Counted from the first letter of the stretch, positions 47,166 through 54,777 are shown. The stretch: 64,000 bases of DNA from Flavobacterium noncentrifugens (GCF_900100375.1 NZ_FNEZ01000006.1:171435-235434); one strand, 5' to 3'. The notes: generated from the sequence alone by a model not told the origin. A program made the numbers and translations.

Positions 47166-47235
47166 TTTTAGGATATTCTTACACGTTCTTTCGAAAGTGC
47201 TTTAATTATTTGGCATACACGAAGTGACTGTTCTG

Positions 47236-47330
47236 CCCTAGCCCTGATGGAAGCGGCATCCTTTTTTAAATTTGCCGAAGCGCAGCGAAGGTAAATTTAA
47301 AAAAGATACAGCGGACAGCGGGAATAGCTT
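47236..47330 (+). repeat. REP-like dispersed element, copy D, upstream of the recombinase
   Basis: CTAGCCCTGATGGAAGCGGC, inner arms CTTTTTTAAATTTGCC and GGTAAATTTAAAAAAG, then AGCGGACAGCGGGAATAGC. It ends 59 bp before the recombinase start codon and is the boundary between ordinary chromosome and the cassette region. Confidence 0.8.
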
Positions 47331-47388
47331 GAAAAAATTCTGCATATATTTTGTATATTCGCTTCATACACGCCAAAATATAGAATAT

Positions 47389-48504
47389 ATGCACACTTCC
47401 CTACCTGTGGTAACTTTGAACCGAACGATTCATCGCAACCAAGAAATCCTGAGTATTTGTTTTGAAAAAAATGCGGCGCTTGAGCAAAAGGTTCGTTCAC
47501 TGCTCAACGTCAAATGGAGTCATACGCGGAAATTTTGGTATTTGAAGTATACCTTATCCAACAAAGCCAATAGTATTAAAATCTTGAGTGATTTTGCTAA
47601 AATCAACACGGAAAAACTAGATCTTCAGGAAGAAAAGCGGCGTTACAATATGGATGACATCATGCTGCCTATCTCTGAGATCGAAAAAATATATAAGTTT
47701 AAAAAGTGGCTTGAAACCAAACGTTACAGCGATAATACGGTGCACACGTATTGCAGTCTGGTAGTATTTTTCTGTAAATATCTGGTAAAGAGAAATTGTA
47801 CAGAATTGAATCCGATGATCGTTTCACGTTTTAATTATGAATTTATCGTACAGCCGAATAAATCAATTTCATATCAAAACCAGGCCATAAACGCGATAAA
47901 GCAGTATTTTGAATATTCAGGGATTGCAGTTGAAATTGGAGAGATTGAGCGTCCCAGAAGAGAAAAAAAATTGCCTGTTGTGTTGAGTATGGAGGAAGTG
48001 CGGCGAATGATTAACAATACGGGGAACCTGCGCCATAAAACGCTATTGTGCCTTATTTATTCAGGTGGGTTCAGATTGGGTGAAGCTTTGCAGCTTAAAT
48101 TGAACGACATAGACAGTGACCGAATGCTAATTCATATTAAAAGTGCAAAAGGTAAAAAGGACCGGTACACTTTGCTTTCTAAAAAGGCATTGACAATTAT
48201 GCGTGAATATTACCGTGTTTATTCTCCGAAAATATTTTTATTTGAAGGGCCGAATGGTGAAAAGTTTTCGGCTCGCTCGGTTCAAACTGTGGTAAAGATC
48301 GCTGCAACACGTGCCGGAATTACCAAACAGGTTTCGCCACACAGCCTGCGCCACAGTTTTGCTACGCATTTGCTTGAAAACGGCACTGATTTACGCTACA
48401 TCCAAAACTTACTGGGACACACCAGCCCCAAGACGACAATGATTTATACGCATGTAAGCGATCTTGCAATACAAAAAATCCGCAATCCCTTTGATTTAAC
48501 TTAA
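47389..48504 (+). CDS. Tyrosine recombinase next to the cassette array
   Basis: 371 residues from ATG 47389; longer open sequence upstream runs through the repeat element and is not credible. Residues 1-90 are an extra N-terminal domain (RSLLNVKWSHTRKFWYLKYT) known from Bacteroidota Xer-like integrases. Residues about 95-180 are the SAM-like core-binding domain. The catalytic domain has Arg229 (SGGFRLGEAL), Lys256/257 (AKGKKDRYT), His318 and Arg321 (HSLRHSFATHLL), His344 (LLGHTSPKTT) and Tyr353 (MIYTHV). The integron IntI-specific insert before box II is absent: only about 30 residues separate the Lys hairpin from the HSLRH box. It ends 114 bp before the first cassette boundary and is transcribed toward the array, so it is the best candidate for the enzyme that moves the cassettes. 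Confidence 0.9.
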   Translation: MHTSLPVVTLNRTIHRNQEILSICFEKNAALEQKVRSLLNVKWSHTRKFWYLKYTLSNKANSIKILSDFAKINTEKLDLQEEKRRYNMDDIMLPISEIEKIYKFKKWLETKRYSDNTVHTYCSLVVFFCKYLVKRNCTELNPMIVSRFNYEFIVQPNKSISYQNQAINAIKQYFEYSGIAVEIGEIERPRREKKLPVVLSMEEVRRMINNTGNLRHKTLLCLIYSGGFRLGEALQLKLNDIDSDRMLIHIKSAKGKKDRYTLLSKKALTIMREYYRVYSPKIFLFEGPNGEKFSARSVQTVVKIAATRAGITKQVSPHSLRHSFATHLLENGTDLRYIQNLLGHTSPKTTMIYTHVSDLAIQKIRNPFDLT

Positions 48505-48617
48505 TGAGGGTTTGTAAATTATTTGTATACTTGCATGTACTAAAAATATTTGCATTTATATTCGCTTATCCTGTTTGAAATGTGGGGATTGTGGGTTATT
48601 TGTGCGGGTATGGATAA
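48505..48617. promoter_or_regulatory. Candidate attI-like site and array promoter region
   Basis: This 113-bp segment separates the recombinase stop from the first cassette-type boundary (GTTGGGCG at 48618). If the array works like an integron, the primary insertion site should lie at its right edge. TTTG at 48522 and AATATTTG at 48545, 19 bp apart, are a one-mismatch Bacteroidota promoter pointing into the array. Both roles are inferred. Confidence 0.4.
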
Positions 48618-48660
48618 GTTGGGCGCAATTTGACGTTACCGCAGCCGATAAATTCAGCGA

Positions 48661-48890
48661 CAAAAACTACTTTTTTTTAAGCGGGCAAAAGAGGAAGAAT
48701 GACGATTTTTGCTGCCAAGCTTCGCGAAGGGATTCGCTGAAAAACGCGTTTTTCAAAGCTAATCGCTTTAGAAGCTTGGAGAAGTTAGCGTAAAAATATC
48801 TATGAATCAAGAGACACTGCTGCGGTTTTACTGTACATTTTGTTAAATTCATTACGCTAACTTCGGCCGCTTAAAAAAAAGTAGTTTTTG
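48661..48890. repeat. 230-bp element with 24-bp perfect inverted ends
   Basis: Arms 48661-48684 (starting CAAAAACTAC) and 48867-48890 (ending GTAGTTTTTG) are perfect 24-bp inverted repeats. Inside are a long hairpin (CCAAGCTTC at 48715 with GAAGCTTGG at 48771, enclosing the 18-bp palindrome 48738-48755). A second pair, GAAGTTAGCGTAA (48781) and TTACGCTAACTTC (48852), has the GTTAG/CTAAC ends typical of cassette boundaries. It could be a MITE, a decayed miniature cassette or part of the integration site. Confidence 0.75.
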
Positions 48891-48896
48891 GGCTGG

Positions 48897-48946
48897 CGGA
48901 TTTAAAAACGATCGCTTATAAGACATAAGCGACATATTTAAATCCG
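48897..48946. repeat. Strong hairpin in the first cassette
   Basis: CGGATTTAAA and ATCGCTTAT pair with ATAAGCGA and ATTTAAATCCG around AAGAC, forming a stem of about 20 bp with small mismatches. Confidence 0.75.
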
Positions 48947-49058
48947 TATTTATCTGGCTGCGTCCACGGTCAAACTGGTCGATTTTCATTAATCACATCT
49001 ATTTATGATTAATTTTAAAGTCATATCGTTTTTCCAAATATGATTAATAGAAAATCTC

Positions 49059-49190
49059 GCCCAACACGGCATATACGCAATTGCGGGATTTGAGTTAAAA
49101 GAAACATTATTTTCATTAACTTCGTTTTTCGGTAGCAGAAAATTCTCAGGTATTAAGACCGCAACTGCGCATATGCCGGGAACGTTAGCT
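49059..49190 (+). repeat. attC-like repeat R1 (divergent)
   Basis: 132 bp. Arms CGGCATATACGCAATTGCGG and CCGCAACTGCGCATATGCCG. The centre is diverged from the other copies (TTAACTTCGTTTTTCGGTAG, TTCTCAG), so it is the oldest or a different type. Confidence 0.75.
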
Positions 49191-49230
49191 GTCATGTCGA
49201 AAATCGACAACCGAATCAACAATCATAATA

Positions 49231-49710
49231 ATGAGCATAATTACTTACTTAAAGGAAGTTTCTACATTTAAAAAAATACTTGGTCCAATGTTTATATGTC
49301 TTGGACTATTTTCCATTGCAATGTTGAGTATTTTATTTGGTGTAATATTTTCTGTAATCGGCTTAAATTTATTATCAACCGAAGGCTCACAAATTAACCT
49401 GCATAACAATACATATAGAAATATAAAATCAATATTCGGATATAAATTCGGCAAATGGCAACCATGTCCAGGATTTGAATACGTCTCAGTTTTTAAAACG
49501 AAAGAAAATCAAACTATTCGTGTAATAACTGCAGAAGCAACTTTTCAAAGCGACATAATACTGTTAAATCTATTCTACAAAGGAAATAAACATATTACAT
49601 TTTATAAAACATCTGATAAAGTTAATGCCTTTGAAACAGCCGAAAAATTTAAATCGGTATTCAATATTGATATTCTTGATGCAACAGAAAATGAAAAAAG
49701 GTGGTTATAA
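49231..49710 (+). CDS. Cassette 1: hypothetical two-helix membrane protein
   Basis: 159 residues. Two membrane helices (about residues 15-50, ILGPMFICLGLFSIAMLSIL and the next hydrophobic run) form an N-terminal hairpin. A soluble C-terminal domain of about 105 residues follows, with YRNIKSIFGYKFGKWQPCPG and TIRVITAEATFQSDI. It resembles small PH-like or DUF membrane proteins, but I cannot name a family. Cassette head GTTAGCTGTCATGTCG pairs with tail CACGACAGCTAAC. Confidence 0.6.
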   Translation: MSIITYLKEVSTFKKILGPMFICLGLFSIAMLSILFGVIFSVIGLNLLSTEGSQINLHNNTYRNIKSIFGYKFGKWQPCPGFEYVSVFKTKENQTIRVITAEATFQSDIILLNLFYKGNKHITFYKTSDKVNAFETAEKFKSVFNIDILDATENEKRWL

Positions 49711-49722
49711 CTAAGACACGAC

Positions 49723-49856
49723 AGCTAACCGCCGCTTCAAGAACTTGCTGGATTTTTGGTAATTGAATGCTTTGTTTTCACGAAGAATGTTTATATTCGG
49801 CAGACAGAACTCAGCTCGCTGGAATCGCAAATTCGTGAAGCGGCAAAACGTTGCCC
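49723..49856 (+). repeat. attC-like repeat R2
   Basis: 134 bp. Arms CCGCTTCAAGAACTTGC and GCAAATTCGTGAAGCGG. The R2 tail belongs to cassette 1. Confidence 0.88.
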
Positions 49857-50229
49857 GCAAATCGCCTTGGCGCGCGTAAAAAGGTCCTGGAATACTTTAC
49901 TCTTTTTTCATATTTACGAATAGATTAAATTGAAAATATTTCCTCTCCTATTCCGCTTTTTTAAGTTTGGCAAAATTTGATTTCTAAGTTTGTAAATCTT
50001 TGAAAAAAATCTGTCGAAACCTTTTGAAATCTTAGTCATTCTTTGCCTCTTTTTCTCTTTTTCGTCGATTTGTTTGTCAATTCTTTGTCAAAATTATTTC
50101 GCAGAAAAAACTCGCACAATGTTTTTTGTACGAGATAGTTTTTAGTAGCTCGAAGGTTTTCCGAAAAAAAATTGAATAGTTCAAAAATCTTATAAATCGA
50201 GTTCACTTTATCCGCGACCTGCGGGCAAC
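49850..50229 (+). mobile_element. Cassette 2: no convincing gene
   Basis: Head GTTGCCCGCA and tail TGCGGGCAAC pair. The 370-bp interior is T-rich on the plus strand (repeated TTTGTAAATC, TTGTCAATTC runs) and carries the direct copies GCACAATGTTTTTTGTACGA. A 66-codon frame on the minus strand (50036-50236) starts inside the next repeat and has low complexity, so I do not call it. Confidence 0.65.
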
Positions 50230-50357
50230 AGCGCATTTACTCAAAGCGCTTGTTTTTAGTAAATTGATTGTTTGCAATTCACGAAGAATGTTTTATCTTG
50301 GCAGAGAAAACTCAGCTCGCTGGAATCGCGTTTGCGCAAATCCGCGAAACGTTATGA
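50223..50357 (+). repeat. attC-like repeat R3
   Basis: 135 bp. Arms GCGCATTTACTCAAAGCG and CGTTTGCGCAAATCCGC; the centre is fully typical. Confidence 0.85.
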
Positions 50358-50387
50358 GCTATAATTTCAGCAGCAGACTAAACAACA

Positions 50388-50903
50388 ATGAAAATGAAAT
50401 ATTACACATATTGGTCGATTGCTGATTTGCCCACAAACTCAATAAAATCCTATGAAGTTTTTTTATATATTTCTATAATTTGTTTAATCACTTGGATTTG
50501 TATTAAGCGCTACAAAAAAAATAACAAGGATTATGAAAAATTAATTCTATTATGGATAATTGGTAGCGTATTCATATTCTCTACTTCTATGTTTGCGTAC
50601 CTAACTTATATTGTTAAAGACGATATCGAAAATAGAATTCAAGCAATTTTAACTTCTCCAAAAGTAGCACAAGTTGAAGGCGTAATTTCTGGTTTTAAAA
50701 GAGAAAGACCTGCTTCACAACGTCGAGTTGTAACAATTGAGAGTTTTATGGTTGATTCTGTAAAATTTTCTTATGGAGATGCAATGCTTGGGCGTTTTAA
50801 TAGCTTCAGTGAAACTAACAGTATTTTACAAAATGGTTTGCACGTTAGAATAACTTATGGAAAAGTTAAAAATCAAATCGTAAAAATTGAAATTGAAAAT
50901 TAA
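50388..50903 (+). CDS. Cassette 3: hypothetical membrane protein
   Basis: 171 residues (MKMKYYTYW start; the second Met two codons on is also possible). Two membrane helices (EVFLYISIICLITWICI and LILLWIIGSVFIFSTSMFAY) with a short basic loop, then a C-terminal beta-rich domain of about 90 residues (VEGVISGFKRER, VDSVKFSYGDAMLGRF, LHVRITYGK). The latter looks like a small OB/SH3-type fold seen in several Bacteroidota hypotheticals. Head GTTATGAGCTATAAT pairs with tail ATTACAGCTCATAAC. Confidence 0.62.
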   Translation: MKMKYYTYWSIADLPTNSIKSYEVFLYISIICLITWICIKRYKKNNKDYEKLILLWIIGSVFIFSTSMFAYLTYIVKDDIENRIQAILTSPKVAQVEGVISGFKRERPASQRRVVTIESFMVDSVKFSYGDAMLGRFNSFSETNSILQNGLHVRITYGKVKNQIVKIEIEN

Positions 50904-50922
50904 GTCTACAAACTATTACAGC

Positions 50923-51054
50923 TCATAACACCGGCTAAGCGAATCGGCTGGTTTTGTGTAAATTGAAACACTTTTTCCATAATTTAGTTTCCGTTCAGCA
51001 GAGAATACTCTACTCCTATTTTCGCCGAATTCGCTTAGCCAGGAAACGTTGTGC
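50923..51054 (+). repeat. attC-like repeat R4
   Basis: 132 bp. Arms CCGGCTAAGCGAATCGGC and GCCGAATTCGCTTAGCC; the centre is diverged (CACTTTTTCCATAATTTAG). Confidence 0.82.
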
Positions 51055-51093
51055 GTGATTCCGCCAAAAATGTGCATAAAAATCGCAAAAAAA

Positions 51094-51582
51094 ATGAAAA
51101 TTCTATATTTTTTCGTTCTGTTCATTTCATCTCAAATCTACTCACAAGTAAATTCTAAAGTCAAAACAGAGCTTAATGAAACAGATTCCATTTATCTAAA
51201 ATCTATTGAAAAATATCTAGAACAAAATGTAGCGTACTATAAAATACATTTTCCCAAAGAAATTATTTATAAAACAATCTACATTCAATCTGAAAAATTT
51301 CTAGAAAAACTTCCAGCCAAACTAAACGGATATCAAATTATACAAGTTGAAAATAAAGATTTACATAAGTACTTCAAAAATAACAAAAGTCAAATTACAC
51401 TTGTCCAAATTTCTTCGATATCAATCGAAAACTCATTGTTTTATATAACAATTAGTCCATACTCTGTTGAGAAGAAAAGTAAAAACAAAATGAAATTTAT
51501 ACTCTCCGATTGGACAAATGTGTATTTTAGATTTGAAGGTGGAAAATTAGTTTTTAATAAAATTGAAACTGAAGGAATATAA
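51094..51582 (+). CDS. Cassette 4: secreted hypothetical protein
   Basis: 162 residues from ATG 51094, which places a signal peptide at the N-terminus (MKILYFFVLFISSQIYSQ); the open frame upstream is repeat sequence. The mature part is Lys- and Glu-rich with helices (SIYLKSIEKYLEQNVAYYKI) then strands (SLFYITISPYSV, VYFRFEGGKLVFN). No family recognised. Head GTTGTGCGTGATTC and tail GAACCACGCACAAC pair. Confidence 0.65.
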   Translation: MKILYFFVLFISSQIYSQVNSKVKTELNETDSIYLKSIEKYLEQNVAYYKIHFPKEIIYKTIYIQSEKFLEKLPAKLNGYQIIQVENKDLHKYFKNNKSQITLVQISSISIENSLFYITISPYSVEKKSKNKMKFILSDWTNVYFRFEGGKLVFNKIETEGI

Positions 51583-51590
51583 AGAACCAC

Positions 51591-51725
51591 GCACAACAGC
51601 CGGTAAGCTAATTACGCTGGTTTTCGGTAAGTTGAATGTTTGTTTTTCACGAAGAAAGTTTTATCTTGGCAGAGAAAACTCTGTCCGCTGGCATCGCGAA
51701 TTCGCTTACCGGCGACACGTTGTGC
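51591..51725 (+). repeat. attC-like repeat R5
   Basis: 135 bp. Arms GCCGGTAAGCTAATTACGC and GCGAATTCGCTTACCGGC, close to R15. Confidence 0.88.
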
Positions 51726-52130
51726 GCCAGTTGTGAGCAAAAAAACTCAACCGGAAATTTTGGAACTCGAAAGAATAACTTGTAAAGTTTTGCACAGAAA
51801 TTTAAAAACCTAAAAGTGGAAATTTGAAAAGTTTGCATTATAATTTAGAGATTTGAAAATAGATTTTTGAAAAGTTTTGCGCAAATTCAGAAACGTGAAA
51901 AGCAAAACTTGAAAAGTTTGCGTAATAATCTAGAGATCTGAAAAAAAGGATTTTGAAAAATTTTGCGTAGAAATTTAGAAACTTGAAAGTTTTACGCAAA
52001 AACACAAAAAGTGTAAACTTTAAATTTTGCACAATAAATCATAAAAACCAAAAAAACAAAGCGTAAAAGTTTTGCGCAGAAAATGAATATAATAAGAACT
52101 TTTTTCTTTCAATTCAACCGAACGCACAAC
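51719..52130 (+). mobile_element. Cassette 5: gene-less, homologous to the last cassette
   Basis: About 400 bp with no plausible gene but several internal copies of AAAAGTTTTGCGCAGAAA-like sequence, about 60 bp apart. It is clearly homologous over its whole length to the cassette at 63524-63968 (both begin GTTGTGCGnCAGTTGTGAGC). Minus-strand open frames here (51647-51838, 51838-52032) are not kept in the homologue. A structural RNA or sequence element seems more likely than a protein. Confidence 0.7.
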
Positions 52131-52259
52131 AGCGGCTTCAAGCAATTGCGAAGTTTTTTCTAACCGGAAATTTTTATTTCACGAAGAAACATTATATTCG
52201 GCAGACAAAACTCAGCTCGTTTTGATTCGCAACTGCGTGATAGCCGCGAAACGTTACCC
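52124..52259 (+). repeat. attC-like repeat R6
   Basis: 136 bp. Arms GCGGCTTCAAGCAATTGCG and CGCAACTGCGTGATAGCCGC, nearly the same as R20. Confidence 0.88.
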
Positions 52260-52291
52260 GCAAATTAGCTGCGAATAGTAAACAAATCACG

Positions 52292-52727
52292 ATGATGAAA
52301 ACACAACTTTACAAAAATATTGCTTTGTCCTTTATTGTTATAAATATCTGGACATTATATAGCTTTTTTGACTATTATAATTCTGTGGTAAACGATCAAT
52401 ACAATATGAGCAGCATGACGCTATTTTAACTTTATCGAAAGTGTTTGCGTAGCCATAGCTGTTGGTATTTTATTGATAATATTGAGGTTGACAATTTTCA
52501 AAAAACAAAAACAAAACATTCTAAAAAATAACTTCTTTTATATTTTAGTTGGTTTTTTTAATCTGAATCTTTTCGCTATTTGGATTATATCTTTGATTAT
52601 GGGTTTTCTTCCATTTAAAATTGGCACTTTGTGGTTTATGTTAGGAATATCAGCGATCGCAGTTTTTATTCTTTTTGATGTTTTAAGAAAAAAACAGATG
52701 AGTCAACTTAAGTGTGAACAAGTATAA
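52292..52727 (+). pseudogene. Cassette 6: frameshifted membrane protein gene
   Basis: From ATG 52292 the frame reads MMKTQLYKNIALSFIVINIW to NMSSMTLF and a stop at 52427. Another frame continues without a gap from about 52419 (RYFNFIESVCVAIAVGILL) to 52727 (KKQMSQLKCEQV). Joined, they make a protein of about 145 residues with three or four membrane helices. The break lies between 52416 and 52429. Either the gene is dead or there is an indel error. Head GTTACCCGCAAATTA pairs with tail ATAATCTGCGGGTAAC. Confidence 0.65.
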
Positions 52728-52732
52728 TCTGC

Positions 52733-52866
52733 GGGTAACAGCGGCTAAGCGAGATTGCTGGTTTTCGGTAACCGGAAATTTTGTTTTCACGAAGAAAGTT
52801 TTATCTTGGCAGAGAAAACTCAGTCCGCTTAAATCGCAACCTCGCTTAAGCCGCGAAACGTTAGCG
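52733..52866 (+). repeat. attC-like repeat R7
   Basis: 134 bp. Group A arms GCGGCTAAGCGAGATTGC and GCAACCTCGCTTAAGCCGC; the right arm carries one extra unpaired base. Almost identical to R8, R11 and R19. Confidence 0.92.
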
Positions 52867-52884
52867 GTAATAATCAAGATAAAA

Positions 52885-53340
52885 ATGCACACAAAGAAAC
52901 CATTATTTGAAACCGAGATTAGAAAGCCCCAATATTTGCATTCTTTATCGCGTAGCTTAATAGTTTTACTTCCAGGTGCTTTTTTAATTTATGTTAGTAG
53001 AGCAAATTTTATTATTTTTTCTACATTAATTTTCATTTTTATTTTTCTTACTATATTTATAATTTTAAGAGGTTTGAAAACATTTCATCTGTATGAAGAC
53101 TTACTAGAAGTTCGTCGACCATACTTAAAGAGTGAAATATTCGTCGTGAATAATATTGAAAAAATAGTATTTACTTTTACAGACAATCGTCGTCCAACGC
53201 CGCTTATTAGAATAATTTCTAGTAATTCAGAAAATGAATTTGCGTTATTTTATAAAGGAAAAATTTTAGTTGCTTTTATACAAAGTTTGAAAAAACTAGG
53301 AATCAAAATAGAAAACCAATTGAACAATTACTACCGCTAA
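52885..53340 (+). CDS. Cassette 7: small membrane protein with a PH-like domain
   Basis: 151 residues from ATG 52885; the frame is open back into the repeat, but that part is repeat sequence. Two adjacent helices (RSLIVLLPGAFLIYVS and IIFSTLIFIFIFLTIFII) form a hairpin. The soluble end (TFHLYEDLLEVRRPYLKSEI, INNIEKIVFTFTDN-like) resembles bacterial PH domains. The TAA stop is part of the CGCTAAC box of R8. Head GTTAGCGGTAATAAT pairs with tail ATTACTACCGCTAAC. Confidence 0.65.
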   Translation: MHTKKPLFETEIRKPQYLHSLSRSLIVLLPGAFLIYVSRANFIIFSTLIFIFIFLTIFIILRGLKTFHLYEDLLEVRRPYLKSEIFVVNNIEKIVFTFTDNRRPTPLIRIISSNSENEFALFYKGKILVAFIQSLKKLGIKIENQLNNYYR

Positions 53341-53468
53341 CAGCGGCTAAGCGAGATTGCTGGTTTTCGGTAACCGGAAATTTTGTTTTCACGAAGAATG
53401 TTTTATCTTGGCAGAGAAAACTCAGTCCGCTTGAATCGCAACCTCGCTTAAGCCGCGAAACGTTAGTT
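53335..53468 (+). repeat. attC-like repeat R8
   Basis: 134 bp, group A, nearly identical to R7. Its first box contains the stop codon of the cassette 7 gene. Confidence 0.92.
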
Positions 53469-53493
53469 GCTATACCAAAAAAAACGCAATAAA

Positions 53494-54015
53494 ATGAACG
53501 AAATTTTTAAACCTGAAAATTTCAAATCACTAAAGGATTTGGATGAATGCAAACTAAATTTCGCAGGAATTTATGCATTGAGAATTATGGATATTTCTTC
53601 TTTCCCTTTGCAACTTAGAAGTGAAATAGAAGACAAAAAATCTTCTATAATTTATATTGGTAAAGCGAGCAAAAACTTAGGCAAGCGACTAGAAGAAGAA
53701 TGTCGAGGAAAAAGTCATGGAACATTTTTCAGAGGAATTGGTGCGCTTATTAATTTTAAACCGCCTAAGGGTTCATTAATTGGCAAAGCAAATTCAAACA
53801 ATTATAAATTTAGTTCAATAGATTCTGCAAAAATTATAAATTGGATGAATGACAATCTTCAATTTGATTATTTAAAAGTCGAAAAGAATATTGATTTTAT
53901 CGAGAAAGATTTAATTAAACATTTTGAGCCTATTTTAAATACAACTCATAATCCAAAAAAATCAAAATATTTAGCATTGCTAAGAAAGGAATGCATAAAT
54001 ATCGCCTTGGAATAG
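53494..54015 (+). CDS. Cassette 8: GIY-YIG nuclease-like protein
   Basis: 173 residues from ATG 53494. The GIY-YIG fold is recognisable in order: G25-I26-Y27 (FAGIYALRI), Y54-I55-G56 (SIIYIGKAS), Arg65 (LGKRLEE), Glu137 (FIEKDLIKHFEPILN) and Asn149. All residues of a working nuclease site are present. It is single-domain, without an obvious DNA-binding module. Possible roles are anti-phage nuclease or DNA repair. Head GTTAGTTGCTATACC pairs with tail GGTACAGCAACTAAC. Confidence 0.78.
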   Translation: MNEIFKPENFKSLKDLDECKLNFAGIYALRIMDISSFPLQLRSEIEDKKSSIIYIGKASKNLGKRLEEECRGKSHGTFFRGIGALINFKPPKGSLIGKANSNNYKFSSIDSAKIINWMNDNLQFDYLKVEKNIDFIEKDLIKHFEPILNTTHNPKKSKYLALLRKECINIALE

Positions 54016-54022
54016 GTACAGC

Positions 54023-54157
54023 AACTAACCGCCTGTAACCGCAATCGCGGAGTTTTCGTTAAATTGACGCTTTGTTTTCACGAAGAAATTATATCTTAGA
54101 GGAGAGAACTCAGCTCGCTTTGATCCGCGACTGACGGTTACAGGCCAAACGTTGTGC
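54023..54157 (+). repeat. attC-like repeat R9
   Basis: 135 bp. Arms GCCTGTAACCGCAATCGCGG and CGCGACTGACGGTTACAGGC, with an unpaired extra base. Confidence 0.88.
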
Positions 54158-54179
54158 GATATTATAGAAAAACATCATC

Positions 54180-54773
54180 ATGAAAAGAACATTTACCATT
54201 TTTATATTGTTTTTTGTTTCAAATTTATTTCCGCAAACTGTTTCAGAAATTAATAAAGTAATAAAAATTCCTGATTCTTTGTCAAATGAAAAAGAAATAA
54301 GAATTTACAAAAGATATAGCATCACGAATGCTAGTGAGATTTTTCGAATGTATCAAACGAAAGAAAAGAAATGGAAAGCTGAACTCTATAAATATTATCA
54401 CGAAACAAATAGTACTCAAACTAAATTTGAATTACAAAAACTAGAATCAAATACAGACTTGCGATTAGTTTGGCTTTTTTTTATAGAAAATGATATTCAA
54501 ATTCTAAAAAGCATCAAACAAATCAAGCATAAACTTAAAGGAAAGCCAGAATATCAGTTAATCGATGGAGAATATGAAGTAATCAGTAGACAAATTCATC
54601 CATTAGACGGAATTGGTTACGAAGCTTTTGTAAGAACAGATAATTACAAACATAATTTTGATTTTAGTAATTATGATCAGTATTTAAAATATTATCCCAA
54701 AGTAGATGAATTGAATTCCTATTCTGAAATTATTAATATTTTACAAAAGGAATTTAATATTTGGAAATCATAA
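54180..54773 (+). CDS. Cassette 9: secreted hypothetical protein
   Basis: 197 residues. Signal peptide MKRTFTIFILFFVSNLFPQ. The mature protein is charged and alpha/beta: KEIRIYKRYSITNASEIFRM, DLRLVWLFFIENDIQILKS, and a YNHNFDFSNYDQYLKYY-like tail. I know no family. Spacing to the repeat is 23 bp, and the stop lies 5 bp before the next box. Head GTTGTGCGAT pairs with tail ATCGCACAAC. Confidence 0.62.
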   Translation: MKRTFTIFILFFVSNLFPQTVSEINKVIKIPDSLSNEKEIRIYKRYSITNASEIFRMYQTKEKKWKAELYKYYHETNSTQTKFELQKLESNTDLRLVWLFFIENDIQILKSIKQIKHKLKGKPEYQLIDGEYEVISRQIHPLDGIGYEAFVRTDNYKHNFDFSNYDQYLKYYPKVDELNSYSEIINILQKEFNIWKS

Positions 54774-54777
54774 CATC

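Larger units (their letters stand above)
48618..49065 (+). mobile_element. First cassette, without a clear gene
   Basis: The head GTTGGGCGCAATTTG (48618) matches the tail AAAATCTCGCCCAAC (ends 49065) as an inverted pair at 12 of 15 positions, as for the other units. Inside are several strong hairpins and no convincing coding frame; a 72-codon plus-strand frame (48575-48793) crosses the boundary and is not credible. Confidence 0.55.

Noticed and set aside
47272..47388. Upstream extension of the recombinase by 39 residues
   Set aside because: It begins inside the REP-like element without a ribosome-binding context; the ATG at 47389 gives a normal N-terminus.
47389..48504. Calling the recombinase a canonical IntI
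   Set aside because: The IntI-specific insert is missing and there is an extra N-terminal domain; only the association with the array supports an integron role.
51647..52032. Minus-strand open frames in the gene-less cassette 5
   Set aside because: They are low complexity, change frame half-way and are not preserved in the homologous cassette 21.
52714..52884. Open frames running through repeats (also 55319-55510, 56970-57059, 61485-61691) that encode similar peptides containing FTKKVLSWQRKL
   Set aside because: The similarity comes from the repeat DNA itself; the frames only happen to be free of stops in some copies. Gene starts with signal peptides or ATG lie after the repeats.
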